The notes: a model not told the origin generated them from the sequence alone. DNA of 16,100 nucleotides from an uncultured Chthonomonas sp. (GCA_903886985.1 CAISOI010000209.1:1-16100), one strand, 5' to 3'. Shown: positions 7,237-15,536, numbered from the stretch's first letter. Translations and numbers: made by a program.

Positions 7237-8682
7237 ATGAACAATCCATTTGAAAGCGAAGAGTTTCGACAAGATATCTCCCGTCGCGCCTTTCTGAAAC
7301 AATCTGCTTACGGTTTGGGCGGATTGGCTCTCGGTACTTTGATGGGTAGAGTCGGCGCACATGCGGCCATCTCTGACCACGCGTCAGCAGGTGTCATAAC
7401 GCGACCCCATGTTCCGATAAGAGCGCGCAGGATAATCCATCTGTGTATGGCGGGTGGTCCCTCTCAGTTTGAGAGTTTTGATCCCAAGCCAATGCTGCGA
7501 AAAATGGACGGACAACCATTTCCAGAATCGCTCACAAAAGGCCAGCAACTCGCTCAACTTCAAAATACGGTTCTGAAAGTGCGCGGGGGCAGTTTCCAAT
7601 TTAAAAAGTTCGGCAAATCGGGACAAGAGATTGCAGAGATATTCCCACATATTGGCAGCATCGCCGACGACATCTGCATCGTTCGGTCGATGGTCACAGA
7701 ACAGATCAATCACGATCCTGCTCAAGCATTCATGAATTCCGGTTCCATCCTCAAGGGCAGACCGAGTATGGGTTCGTGGCTGCTCTACGGGCTTGGGACG
7801 AGTGTAGACAACCTTCCAGGCTTTGTGGTGCTCGTCTCTACGGGCAAAGCCGGCGGAGTACAGCCGGTATCAACACGTCAATGGTCTAGCGGATTTCTCC
7901 CTGGGAAATATCAGGGAGTTCAATTTCAATCCCGTGGGGATGCAGTGCACTTTGTGGGAAATCCGGAAGGTGTCTGCCAGAGCCAGCAGAGGCTGGTCGT
8001 CGATGAGATCAAACGATTGAATGGAATGCTCGGTGAGAGACAGATTGATCCCGATATTCAAACTCGCATTGCGCAATATGAACTTGCATTTAAGATGCAG
8101 TCAAGCGTCCCTGAACTCACGCATATGTCAGACGAACCAGCTCATATTCGCGAAGCCTACGGAGTGAAAGAGCCCGGTGATGGAAGTTTTGCATCAAATT
8201 GCCTCCTTGCGCGCAGACTAGCAGAGCGCGGAGTACGGTTTATTCAGCTCTACCACCGCGCTTGGGATCATCACGGTGATTTAGATCGCAACATGCCTAT
8301 TGCCGCTCAAGAGACTGACCGAGCAACTGCCGCGTTAATTCAGGATCTGAAGCAGCGCGGTTTGTTGGAAGATACTCTGATCCTTTGGGGTGGAGAGTTT
8401 GGACGCACACCAATGGGGCAGGGCAGCGGCCGCGACCACCATATCAACTCCTTCTCGATCTTTATGGCAGGCGGTGGCATCAAGGGCGGCATGACCTATG
8501 GTGGCACGGACGAATTTGGCTATCGTTCCGTGGACAACGTTGTCACCATGCACGATCTCCATGCCACGATGCTCAATCTCTGCGGCATAGATCACGAGCG
8601 CTTTACTGTGAAGTTCCAAGGTTTGGATGCAAAACTCACGGGAGTTGAGCCGGCGAGGGTGGTTCAGGAACTCATTGCCTGA
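7237..8682 (+). CDS. DUF1501 family protein, Tat-exported, alkaline-phosphatase/sulfatase-fold relative
   Basis: A 481-residue protein encoded 16 nt after the DUF1549/1553 gene, so surely in the same operon. Residues 15-21 read SRRAFLK, a consensus twin-arginine motif, followed by a hydrophobic segment and a likely cleavage after AHA (41-43), so it should be folded in the cytoplasm and exported by Tat. Family signatures are visible: MAGGPSQFESFDPKP near residues 71-85, a WDHHGD motif near 346, GGEFGRTP at 385-392, GRDHH at 398-402, and a MHDLHATML segment near 438. DUF1501 proteins share the alkaline-phosphatase superfamily fold and probably bind metal through these Asp and His residues, but no reaction is established. 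Tat export fits a pre-loaded metal cofactor. The start lacks a strong Shine-Dalgarno, so translation may be coupled to the upstream gene. Confidence 0.92.
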   Translation: MNNPFESEEFRQDISRRAFLKQSAYGLGGLALGTLMGRVGAHAAISDHASAGVITRPHVPIRARRIIHLCMAGGPSQFESFDPKPMLRKMDGQPFPESLTKGQQLAQLQNTVLKVRGGSFQFKKFGKSGQEIAEIFPHIGSIADDICIVRSMVTEQINHDPAQAFMNSGSILKGRPSMGSWLLYGLGTSVDNLPGFVVLVSTGKAGGVQPVSTRQWSSGFLPGKYQGVQFQSRGDAVHFVGNPEGVCQSQQRLVVDEIKRLNGMLGERQIDPDIQTRIAQYELAFKMQSSVPELTHMSDEPAHIREAYGVKEPGDGSFASNCLLARRLAERGVRFIQLYHRAWDHHGDLDRNMPIAAQETDRATAALIQDLKQRGLLEDTLILWGGEFGRTPMGQGSGRDHHINSFSIFMAGGGIKGGMTYGGTDEFGYRSVDNVVTMHDLHATMLNLCGIDHERFTVKFQGLDAKLTGVEPARVVQELIA

Positions 8683-8719
8683 TGTACATCAATGGTTAAA
8701 ATGGCTCGGAAATAGTTAA

Positions 8720-8752
8720 GGAATCTCTGTATATCTAGAGATTCCTTTTTTT
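8720..8752 (+). terminator. Intrinsic terminator of the DUF1549/1553-DUF1501 operon
   Basis: A perfect 9-bp stem, GGAATCTCT (8720-8728) and AGAGATTCC (8737-8745), encloses an 8-nt loop and is followed by seven T (8746-8752). Flanking A and T residues can lengthen the stem. It ends 38 nt after the DUF1501 stop codon and isolates the operon from the phosphatase gene. Confidence 0.9.
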
Positions 8753-8776
8753 ATTGTGTAGATCGGATCCGTCATC

Positions 8777-8816
8777 CTAACATCAATTTAACTCTTTGCT
8801 AACACGCGCTTAACTT
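8777..8816 (+). promoter_or_regulatory. Pho box: four tandem YTAAC repeats at 11-bp period
   Basis: CTAAC (8777), TTAAC (8788), CTAAC (8799) and TTAAC (8810) are spaced exactly 11 bp apart, one helical turn each. This is the arrangement bound by PhoB/PhoP-type response regulators: Bacillus PhoP sites are TTAACA-like units with 5-bp spacers, and the cyanobacterial Pho box has TTAA-core units at the same period. Four units would bind two regulator dimers. No good -35 follows, as expected for a Pho-activated promoter; possible -10 boxes are TAGGGT (8825-8830) or TACTGT (8845-8850). The target is the phosphatase gene starting at 8886. The repeat is seen directly; the regulator is inferred. Confidence 0.78.
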
Positions 8817-8885
8817 AATAACGGTAGGGTGGATTCAGTGAAACTACTGTAAGTTGAATTTGCTTATTGTAGAAGGAGTTAAAAC

Positions 8886-10322
8886 TTGAAATTAATAAGA
8901 CGATTTGTGATTGCTGCGGCCCTCACCGTGATGCAATTGTCTGCAATTGCACAACCAAAGAGTGTTGAAGAACAACTACTTATCAAGCCTTATGTCCAAC
9001 TTGGTCAAAACGCCTCACGCAAAGGCAATGAGCTTGTAATCATGTGGCATGCAAGTGACAACGACGCAAGTTGGTTGTTGGAAACAAAATCTGATACGGC
9101 AGATAAATGGAGTTCTTTCCCAGTCGACACCGTAAGAGTTGAGACAAGATCAATAGATCCTTATCGCATTCTGTCCTCGACTTTGAACAAACTCGCTGCT
9201 GGAGAGAAGTATCAATATCGGGTTAAAAGAAATGGCAACGTTGTATTCGAATCGTTCTTGACAACTCCAAAACCTGCAGGGGCACCTTTTCGATTCGTTG
9301 TGTTTGGTGATTGTGGACAGGGAACACCTGAGCAGAAAATGATTGCCAATCAAGTTTATCTGAACAGTCCTGATTTGGCGTTGATCCCTGGTGATATCGT
9401 TTACAACACGGGCTTAGCTTCAGAATATCGTGTCAAGCATTTTCCTGTATATAATGCTGACCGAAGTGGTCCTGAAGTAGGTGCACCACTGATTAGATCA
9501 ACCCTTTTTGTAGCTGCACCAGGAAATCATGATATTCTGCATCGTGCTTTTAAGAAGACTCCAGATGCTCTTGCATATTATTATTACTGGTCACAGCCTC
9601 TCAACGGTCCCTTAGGAATTTCGGGAGCGAAGAACACTCCAACTTTGGATGAGACCGACAGTGAGTCAGATCGAAGTGCTTTTGTCAGCGCTTCTGGAAG
9701 AACTTATCCACGGATGGCAAACTTCTCGTTTGAATTTGGAGATGCGCATTATCTTATTCTTGACTCTAACCCGTACATGGATTGGTCAGACAGCGCATTG
9801 AGAACATGGGTTGAAAAGGACTTAAGTCAGTCCACTTCCAGGTGGAAGTTCGTTATGTATCATCACCCGGGTTTCAATTCATCTGCAAAGCATGCAAATG
9901 ACCAGTGGATGCGCCTACTTTCACCCGTATTTGAAAAGTGTGGAGTGGATATTGTCTTTCAGGGTCACGTGCATAACTATCAAAGAACGTTTCCATTGAC
10001 CTTTTTACCTGAACCAGGTGACAACGGAAATCTGAGAGCAGAAAACGGCTCTGTAAAAGGTAAGTTTACGTTTGACAAAAGGTTCAACGGTACTACGCAG
10101 ACCAAACCCAATGGAGTAATGTATGTCATTAGCGGGGCAGGTGGTGCAGAACTCTACAACTCAGAACTGACAACGCAACCTGATGCTTGGCAGCCGTTTA
10201 CGGCGAACTACATTGCCGACACGCACTCGTTCACAGTCATTGACTTAGATGGAGGCTATCTACAATTACGTCAGATCTCCAAGGATGGAAAAGAACTGGA
10301 CAGGATCACAATTACAAAATAG
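8886..10322 (+). CDS. Secreted purple acid phosphatase-like metallophosphoesterase
   Basis: A 478-residue exported hydrolase that releases phosphate from phosphomonoesters. The start is TTG at 8886, fixed by GAAGGAG (8872-8878) 7 nt upstream and by the signal peptide that follows (residues 1-22, ending SAIAQ). A fibronectin-III-like domain spans about 33-127, then the metallophosphoesterase domain. All five purple acid phosphatase metal motifs are present: GDCG (Asp142), GDIVY (Asp170, Tyr173), GNHD (Asn214), VMYH (His326) and GHVH (His361, His363). Tyr173 is the residue that ligates Fe(III) and gives the enzymes their colour, so a binuclear Fe-containing site is likely. A four-unit Pho box upstream predicts induction by phosphate starvation. 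It appears monocistronic, with a strong hairpin downstream. The family is clear; substrate range is not. Confidence 0.92.
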   Translation: MKLIRRFVIAAALTVMQLSAIAQPKSVEEQLLIKPYVQLGQNASRKGNELVIMWHASDNDASWLLETKSDTADKWSSFPVDTVRVETRSIDPYRILSSTLNKLAAGEKYQYRVKRNGNVVFESFLTTPKPAGAPFRFVVFGDCGQGTPEQKMIANQVYLNSPDLALIPGDIVYNTGLASEYRVKHFPVYNADRSGPEVGAPLIRSTLFVAAPGNHDILHRAFKKTPDALAYYYYWSQPLNGPLGISGAKNTPTLDETDSESDRSAFVSASGRTYPRMANFSFEFGDAHYLILDSNPYMDWSDSALRTWVEKDLSQSTSRWKFVMYHHPGFNSSAKHANDQWMRLLSPVFEKCGVDIVFQGHVHNYQRTFPLTFLPEPGDNGNLRAENGSVKGKFTFDKRFNGTTQTKPNGVMYVISGAGGAELYNSELTTQPDAWQPFTANYIADTHSFTVIDLDGGYLQLRQISKDGKELDRITITK

Positions 10323-10339
10323 TGCTGACACGAACAAAT

Positions 10340-10380
10340 CAAAATTGCCTGCCCATTTTATGATTGGGCAGGCAATTTTG
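10340..10380. terminator. Bidirectional terminator between convergent genes
   Basis: A 16-bp stem, 10340-10355 with 10365-10380, has a GC core (GCCTGCCCA/TGGGCAGGC) and AAAATT/AATTTT ends, and encloses a 9-nt loop. Each strand ends its stem in a TTTT run, so it can stop the phosphatase transcript on plus and the phosphoesterase transcript on minus. A further T-tract (10392-10398) lies downstream on plus. Confidence 0.9.
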
Positions 10381-10403
10381 TTGACAAGCTCTTTTTTTCC
10401 TGA

Positions 10404-13046
10404 TTACCAAACAGCGGCGCTTGCAGGCGGATACGCAGCATTCCCATGTGTGTGGTGCCATAGGATCTCTGTAAGTTTTTCTGGATCAGCTTTATCGGGT
10501 TCGGAGAAGTCCAATTTCATCGATTCGAGTGCCCAATGACGCTCCGCCTGAGAAGTTCTCCGGATAGACGGGTTCTTTAAGTTAAGAGCAAACCGAGCAG
10601 GGATGAATGTGAACGGTTTGTAATCAGCCTTGTCTTGAAAACATTCGCGCATCGGGATTGCAGCGGCATCAAATTGGTTTAGCGGTTGCAGTCCAAGTAT
10701 CAATTCCATCGTTCGCAGAATATTGAGCTGATTGTAATTGGTGCTGACAATCTGCCCTCTCTTGTTGAAAGGGCTAATGATAAAGCCTGTCGTGCGGTGC
10801 CCTTCTATATGGTCCAATCCACCTTGGGCATCGTCCTCAATGACGAAAATAGCGGTTGGTTCGTCCTGCCAGTATTTTTTGCTATGGGTGATGGTATCCA
10901 CCAACTTCCCTAGCCCAAGGTCATTGTCCGCAACACAAACTTCCGGGGTGTAGGCTCCTGGACGTGTTCCGGCAGTGTGGTTGTTCCCAAACCATGTGAA
11001 AGTAAGATCCGGTAAACCTCTCTTGGCATCTCCAGCTTCACCCGCTTTTATGTCAGCGATAATCACTTCCGCGTGGGAAACATCACGGTTTCGCTCGGCG
11101 GTTATGGGCGGCAGACCACTGTCGAATTTCTTTTCGGAGTACTTTTGCATGGATGGCAACGGACCAAACTCCCCGTAATTTCGGAAAGTCCGTTTGGCAT
11201 CGATAGCTGCCTGCCAGATGAACTTGTTCCCCGCATATACCAGTGGGTCTGTCCCACAGCATGGATAGGATCGAGGGTAGTTGTTCATAGCCCTCTCTGA
11301 ATAGTCGCTTGCAAAGGCTTCATTTAGCCAGTGGTGGCCATCTGCGCTGATGGCACCGCTGCAATAAATGTTGTCGAAAATGCCAAATTCGTGAGCGATG
11401 GCGTGTTGGTTCGGCGTAACATTTTCACCGAACATAACAAGGTTGGGTTCGCCTCCAATGTGTCCCGGGGGTAGTTTAATATCACCTAAAATCTGATCGT
11501 ATGTTCGGTTCTCTTTGATTACGAGAATGACATGTTTGAAACGAGACCAGAAAGGATCCGGTCGATCATGAAGTACCCGCGCCATGCGGTCAAAATGGTT
11601 CGTCCGTTCGACCTGCGATGTCCACTTCGCAAGCGTTTTGGAATCGGGTGTCTGAACCACGGAGAGACTGCCCATGACGGAATAGACACTGTGTCCCAGG
11701 ACATCGCCCGTGATAACACCGCCCGGCCCAGCTTCCGGTGTGGCGGCGTTTTCATTTTTTGGTTTCTTCACCTGATCACCTAGTGACCCGATACCTTTGC
11801 TGTTTGCGATAAACAGTCTTCTCCCTGCTGGATCACGCACGATCCTAAGAGGGAACCATGCAGTCGGAATCAATCCGGCAATCTTCGTGCTAACTTCGTT
11901 TCCACCGGCAACTATACTGAGCGTGATAACTTCGACCGCATTGTCGCCACCAAGAGTTACATAAAGCGACTTTCCATCCGGGGAAGTTGTCAATCCATTG
12001 GGGCAGCTTGCTGCAAGTCTTCCTGGGGCAGGGCTGGTGGGGATCGTCTCGACAACCGTAGAGCTCGAAATATCAATTACTGAAACGGTGTCGCTGTTAG
12101 CATTTGCTGAATAGAGAAACTTACCGTTGGGTGAAATTGCCAGATCGGCAGGCTGCAACCCTGTAACGATGGTTTTAATGACGGCACTATCGCCATCCGT
12201 CGCGATTTTGTTGGTCTGAATGACGGAAATGGTGCCAGTAGAGGCTTTGTAGGTGTCCGGGTCCACAACTACTGGGTCAGCCGTGTCAGTTGTATCTCCT
12301 GCTTCCGGACGTTTTCCTCCACGGTTGGCTACATACAGCCTGTCTCCGGCAGCACTAATAAGTACCTTCTCGGGCGAGCTCCCCACTGGGATTTCTATGA
12401 TATCGGCTGTGCCGGATTCCGGATCGTAACTCTTCAGATCGACGACCGCCAAAGTGCCATTGTTGAAGAGAGTAACGTAAATCTTTGTTCCATCTGGCGA
12501 GAGCGCAAGACCGCTTGGAACGGACTCTTTCGACGCTTTGTTAGGTTCAATCCCAGAGTCATAAACGAATTGGATCGGTTTACCCTGAGTTAATTGATGG
12601 TCATCCCCAAAGTGCATTATATAGACGCATCCCGCTTGGCCGGTTCCGTCTGCGGAGCGAGTGCGCCCGGTTGAGTAAAGCGTTTTGCCGTCGGAGGACC
12701 AACAAATACCGCCAAAAGTATGGGGACTATTGATAGAGTTCTCGCGGAACTTGTTTGCAGCGACATCAAAGAACTTGATGGATGATGGGAGCATTAATGC
12801 CAGTGTGGCACCGTCAGGACTAAGCGCCATATCCACGGGACGGCTATTAAAAGTGAAATTGTCACCCACAGGACGAATCGTCTGGCCGGTTGGAACAAGG
12901 TAAGTACCGTCGGTTTGCTTGCCGATAACTGCCTTGGTGGTTCCGTCAGCTGTAGGGCGTGCAAACAACCTGGCCCCACTATAACCTAAAACCAGCAGGG
13001 CTGGACCGGCAATGACCGCCACTTTAGGATTGATTTTAACTTTCAT
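10404..13046 (-). CDS. YncE-type beta-propeller fused to a phosphoesterase (alkaline-phosphatase superfamily) domain
   Basis: An 880-residue exported protein. The ATG at 13046 follows GAGGAG (13057-13052) by 5 nt. Residues 8-22 form a hydrophobic signal or anchor segment. Residues about 60-430 are YVTN/YncE propeller blades, marked by recurring SPDG-type turns at 76, 117, 183, 305 and 355, each followed by strands such as KIYVTLF or FLYSANA. The second half is a PF04185-type phosphoesterase: HVILVIKENRTYDQ (505-518) carries the presumed Thr515 nucleophile and metal-site Asn513, ADGHHW is at 568-573, and EDDAQ...DH...GHRT is near 736-751. The family includes acid phosphatases and phospholipases C. 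The propeller probably mediates substrate or protein binding. It follows the DUF4380 gene on the same strand after 132 nt and is convergent with the purple acid phosphatase. The real substrate is unknown, and no Pho box was found upstream. Confidence 0.88.
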   Translation of the reverse strand: MKVKINPKVAVIAGPALLVLGYSGARLFARPTADGTTKAVIGKQTDGTYLVPTGQTIRPVGDNFTFNSRPVDMALSPDGATLALMLPSSIKFFDVAANKFRENSINSPHTFGGICWSSDGKTLYSTGRTRSADGTGQAGCVYIMHFGDDHQLTQGKPIQFVYDSGIEPNKASKESVPSGLALSPDGTKIYVTLFNNGTLAVVDLKSYDPESGTADIIEIPVGSSPEKVLISAAGDRLYVANRGGKRPEAGDTTDTADPVVVDPDTYKASTGTISVIQTNKIATDGDSAVIKTIVTGLQPADLAISPNGKFLYSANANSDTVSVIDISSSTVVETIPTSPAPGRLAASCPNGLTTSPDGKSLYVTLGGDNAVEVITLSIVAGGNEVSTKIAGLIPTAWFPLRIVRDPAGRRLFIANSKGIGSLGDQVKKPKNENAATPEAGPGGVITGDVLGHSVYSVMGSLSVVQTPDSKTLAKWTSQVERTNHFDRMARVLHDRPDPFWSRFKHVILVIKENRTYDQILGDIKLPPGHIGGEPNLVMFGENVTPNQHAIAHEFGIFDNIYCSGAISADGHHWLNEAFASDYSERAMNNYPRSYPCCGTDPLVYAGNKFIWQAAIDAKRTFRNYGEFGPLPSMQKYSEKKFDSGLPPITAERNRDVSHAEVIIADIKAGEAGDAKRGLPDLTFTWFGNNHTAGTRPGAYTPEVCVADNDLGLGKLVDTITHSKKYWQDEPTAIFVIEDDAQGGLDHIEGHRTTGFIISPFNKRGQIVSTNYNQLNILRTMELILGLQPLNQFDAAAIPMRECFQDKADYKPFTFIPARFALNLKNPSIRRTSQAERHWALESMKLDFSEPDKADPEKLTEILWHHTHGNAAYPPASAAVW

Positions 13047-13178
13047 TTAAACTCCTCAACCGGCACAGAAAATTGTAAGAATGCTATCTCATCGCAGGCA
13101 ATATTAGCTTTTAGTATACTGTGAGCGGGCCATTGACCGCCATACGGAAAGTTCCAGAATTGCGGCACTATGCGTTCG

Positions 13179-14078
13179 CTATTTGCTGAGGGACCACTTC
13201 ACCACTGTGTTGGCTGCCGCATCTGGTCGTAGGACTTTGATCGGCCCCAAAAGCTCCAGTTCAACATACTTTGCACCGTCATCATTCCAGTAAATCTGTT
13301 GACGGCACTCCTTATCTGGATAGGTGCCCGGCTGATCTATCAACCGCATCTCGAAGGTGACCCCGTTTTTCATCGATCTTGCCATTCCAAGTGGGTTTGA
13401 TGTGCCCACTTTGCCATTTTTCTTTGAATCTCTCCGAACAACAACTTGTCCACTGACTAGAGTGACGGTGCGGGCTGGGGCTTTATTGTCCATCAACACA
13501 ACGAAGGGATCACCCTTCAGCGAACGTGGAATTGATGCTGTTTCAGGATCGTCAACTTGGGCTATTTCCCACACGCTCCAGTTCTGGTTGGAGGTGCTCG
13601 TATTCACAATTGTGTTGGTTACGACTACTTCTGTTGAGTCCGCAGACATTTTGACATGGCGACGAATTGCTATTCCGGTTTTCGAACTGCCTTTTCCAAC
13701 CATCAATATGCTCTGGTCGCTCAGCACGGTTATGGTCTGCGTTCCCGGGTCCAGTTCCGGGTCAGGAGGCCAGTTCCATCGGTCTTGCGGTGCGTTCCAC
13801 ACTTTGTCACCGCCGAAATTCGCCCACTCTTTGCGATCGGGAGCCGATGCAACGGTTTTGCCCAATAACTCCGAGTTTTCCCACAGCACGTTCTGTCCGC
13901 CAACATAGCTATAGCGAATGATCCGTCCAATCTTCGGGGCAACAATCAATTCAACTATACCGTTTTCGAGCCGAGTACATTCCCGCCACCCATGGTAATC
14001 TAAAGTTGTAATTCGAACTTCTGCCTGACAAAACCTAGTTGATAGTAAAACGAATGTGTATATGGCAAAGAGACGCAT
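13179..14078 (-). CDS. DUF4380 domain protein, exported, mutarotase-like beta-sandwich
   Basis: A 299-residue protein with a signal peptide (residues 1-19, cleavage probably after CQA). The ATG at 14078 follows GGAGGA on the minus strand with an 8-nt spacer. DUF4380 signatures are clear: NFGGDKVWNAPQ (87-98) and WNWPPDP (101-107), then a long series of short beta strands (VVVTNTIVN, VVRRD, YVELELLGPI). The family is thought to share the galactose-mutarotase-like sandwich and is frequent in polysaccharide-using bacteria, but no activity is established. It lies upstream of the propeller/phosphoesterase gene on the same strand; the 132-nt gap allows either a shared transcript or a second promoter. 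It is divergent from the Trp-rich protein gene. The domain call is firm; the function is open. Confidence 0.85.
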   Translation of the reverse strand: MRLFAIYTFVLLSTRFCQAEVRITTLDYHGWRECTRLENGIVELIVAPKIGRIIRYSYVGGQNVLWENSELLGKTVASAPDRKEWANFGGDKVWNAPQDRWNWPPDPELDPGTQTITVLSDQSILMVGKGSSKTGIAIRRHVKMSADSTEVVVTNTIVNTSTSNQNWSVWEIAQVDDPETASIPRSLKGDPFVVLMDNKAPARTVTLVSGQVVVRRDSKKNGKVGTSNPLGMARSMKNGVTFEMRLIDQPGTYPDKECRQQIYWNDDGAKYVELELLGPIKVLRPDAAANTVVKWSLSK

Positions 14079-14378
14079 AAGTTCAATCCTCCGTAAGTGA
14101 GTTCCCTGAATAACAATTGAGTTCCTGCGGATTCAGAGTTATTTTGTCAGTTTTGAGCGTGAGACTTGCACATAGCAGGTACAACTAAGTATGGCGTGAT
14201 GAATCAGGCAACTTTCTGTATTATTTAACAGGAGCTTGACGAAGTAAACTGTGACAGCGAGCCCACCAATACGGTGTGAACGCGAAATGTTTAAAGTGTC
14301 AAGATGACCTTGATATAGTTTTGATCCAAAATTTACTGTGTTAAACTAAGTTTACCAATCGATTGTGAGGATGTATTA
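14079..14378. other. Divergent intergenic region between the DUF4380 and Trp-rich protein genes
   Basis: This 300-nt spacer must hold promoters for both directions. On plus, TTGATA (14310-14315) and TTTACT (14332-14337) with a 16-bp spacer are a plausible promoter. Two dyads overlap it: TCAAG-N5-CTTGA (14299-14313), across the -35, and TAAAC-TAA-GTTTA (14342-14354), just after the -10. They could be operators, but arms of 5 bp are common by chance. No promoter stands out on the minus strand, and no small ORF with a ribosome site was seen. Confidence 0.45.
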
Positions 14379-14696
14379 ATGGCAGGTGTAAAAGAACAGA
14401 CAATTTGGCTGCGTGAAAGTTTACCGGGATGCCAAACGGTCTATTTGTCAGCGGATGTGGATTGGCCAAAGTGGTTGATCGTTCGATTTACGGTTGCTCC
14501 AGAAGAAGCGACTCCGGACCATATGCAAAAGACTATTTGGAATGAAGACAATCGAAGTCGTGCACTTGCGAAATCAAAATCCATTGCGCGAACTGAAGAT
14601 AGTTCCGCATCGGAAAAAGAGCACTGGGGCGTTTGGAAAATTGAACGCGCAGATGGTCAAGTCTTTTATCAAACTGTATGGCCTGACGGATTTTAG
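14379..14696 (+). CDS. Hypothetical Trp-rich 105-residue protein
   Basis: I do not recognise this protein. The ATG at 14379 follows GAGGA (14367-14371) by 7 nt, which supports real translation. It has no signal peptide or membrane segment and a single Cys (18). Seven of 105 residues are Trp (10, 29, 32, 54, 83, 86, 101), with WPKWLIVRF near the middle, HWGVWKIER at 82-90 and a WPDGF end. The strand-like segments around residues 28-40 and 82-100 are separated by a charged, Ser- and Ala-rich linker (55-81), which suggests two small beta elements. The PhyH gene begins 31 nt downstream on the same strand, so the two are probably co-transcribed and may share a process. A small regulatory or binding protein is possible, but nothing in the sequence proves it. 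Confidence 0.65.
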   Translation: MAGVKEQTIWLRESLPGCQTVYLSADVDWPKWLIVRFTVAPEEATPDHMQKTIWNEDNRSRALAKSKSIARTEDSSASEKEHWGVWKIERADGQVFYQTVWPDGF

Positions 14697-14727
14697 ATTC
14701 GTTTCCGCAATCTGAAACGGAAATCCA

Positions 14728-15528
14728 ATGTCAGTTTTTACTCCGACTGAAACTCAAATAGCTCAGTTCCATAAAGATGGATACCTGGTAGTCCGCGATC
14801 TCTTTACCTCAGAAGAGGTCGCTCTTCTTGGTACTATCGGCAAGGCAGATGAAGAGCTGAACTCCCACATTGCCAAACGGCGAGACTTAAGTGGTGGCGT
14901 CACCACGTTATCGATATCAAATGATCTTGGGGATGATATCTATAGCGCCATTGTTCGATCTCGTCGAATGGTTGACACTATGGAAATGCTTCTCGGCGAC
15001 GAAGTTTATCACTATCACCATAAGATGAACATGAAAGCTCCGTTTGTTGGTGGGGCGTGGGAATGGCATCAAGATTATGGTTATTGGTACAAAAATGGTT
15101 GCCTGACACCCGATATGGCAAGCTGCATGATCGCAGTCGATCCCGCTAACCGAGAAAACGGCTGTCTCCAAGTCATCAAAGGTTCACATATACTTGGGCG
15201 AATAGACCACGGTAAGGTTGCGGATCAGACAGGTGCAGACATGGAGCGAGTGAATGTCGCTCTCGAGCGAATGGAACTCGTCTACTGTGAGATGGGTGCT
15301 GGAGATGCTGTTTTCTTTCATTCGAACCTGCTTCACAGGTCCGATCAAAACAAAAGTCCTAATCCTCGCTGGGCGCTAATCTGTTGTTACAACACACGAT
15401 CTAATGATCCTTACAAACAATCCCACCATCCAAGTTATTGTTATCTCGAAAAATGGGATGATTTCCGCGTAATGGAAGTGGGTCTTAAGCAGGCAGCACA
15501 GTTAGAAATTTTGTCAGGCTCTCATTAG
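14728..15528 (+). CDS. Phytanoyl-CoA dioxygenase (PhyH) family Fe(II)/2-oxoglutarate oxygenase
   Basis: A 266-residue cytoplasmic oxygenase that would hydroxylate a small molecule using Fe(II), O2 and 2-oxoglutarate. The N-terminus (FHKDGYLVVRDLFTSEEV) is the usual PhyH opening. The iron-binding facial triad is visible: His114 and Asp116 in WHQDYGYW, and the distal His203 in LLHRSDQN. Arg214 in NPRW is placed to bind the 2-oxoglutarate carboxylate. Further family features are PENG-like RENGCLQVIKGSH (142-154) and MGAGDAVFFH (189-198). The ribosome site is weak (ACGGA, 14717-14721, 6-nt spacer). It follows the Trp-rich protein gene by 31 nt. PhyH relatives act on very different substrates (lipid acyl-CoA, ectoine, halogenated or secondary metabolites), so none is assigned. 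The next gene is convergent with only 8 nt between the stops and no visible terminator. Confidence 0.9.
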   Translation: MSVFTPTETQIAQFHKDGYLVVRDLFTSEEVALLGTIGKADEELNSHIAKRRDLSGGVTTLSISNDLGDDIYSAIVRSRRMVDTMEMLLGDEVYHYHHKMNMKAPFVGGAWEWHQDYGYWYKNGCLTPDMASCMIAVDPANRENGCLQVIKGSHILGRIDHGKVADQTGADMERVNVALERMELVYCEMGAGDAVFFHSNLLHRSDQNKSPNPRWALICCYNTRSNDPYKQSHHPSYCYLEKWDDFRVMEVGLKQAAQLEILSGSH

Positions 15529-15536
15529 ATATCCCT

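Noticed and set aside
13357..13908. 183-residue plus-strand open frame
   Set aside because: Antisense shadow of the DUF4380 gene, which has domain motifs, a signal peptide and a good ribosome site.
14340..14356. TTTAC/TTAAAC repeats considered as a second Pho box
   Set aside because: The units are of mixed orientation and spaced 9-10 bp, not the strict 11-bp direct repeat seen at 8777-8816.
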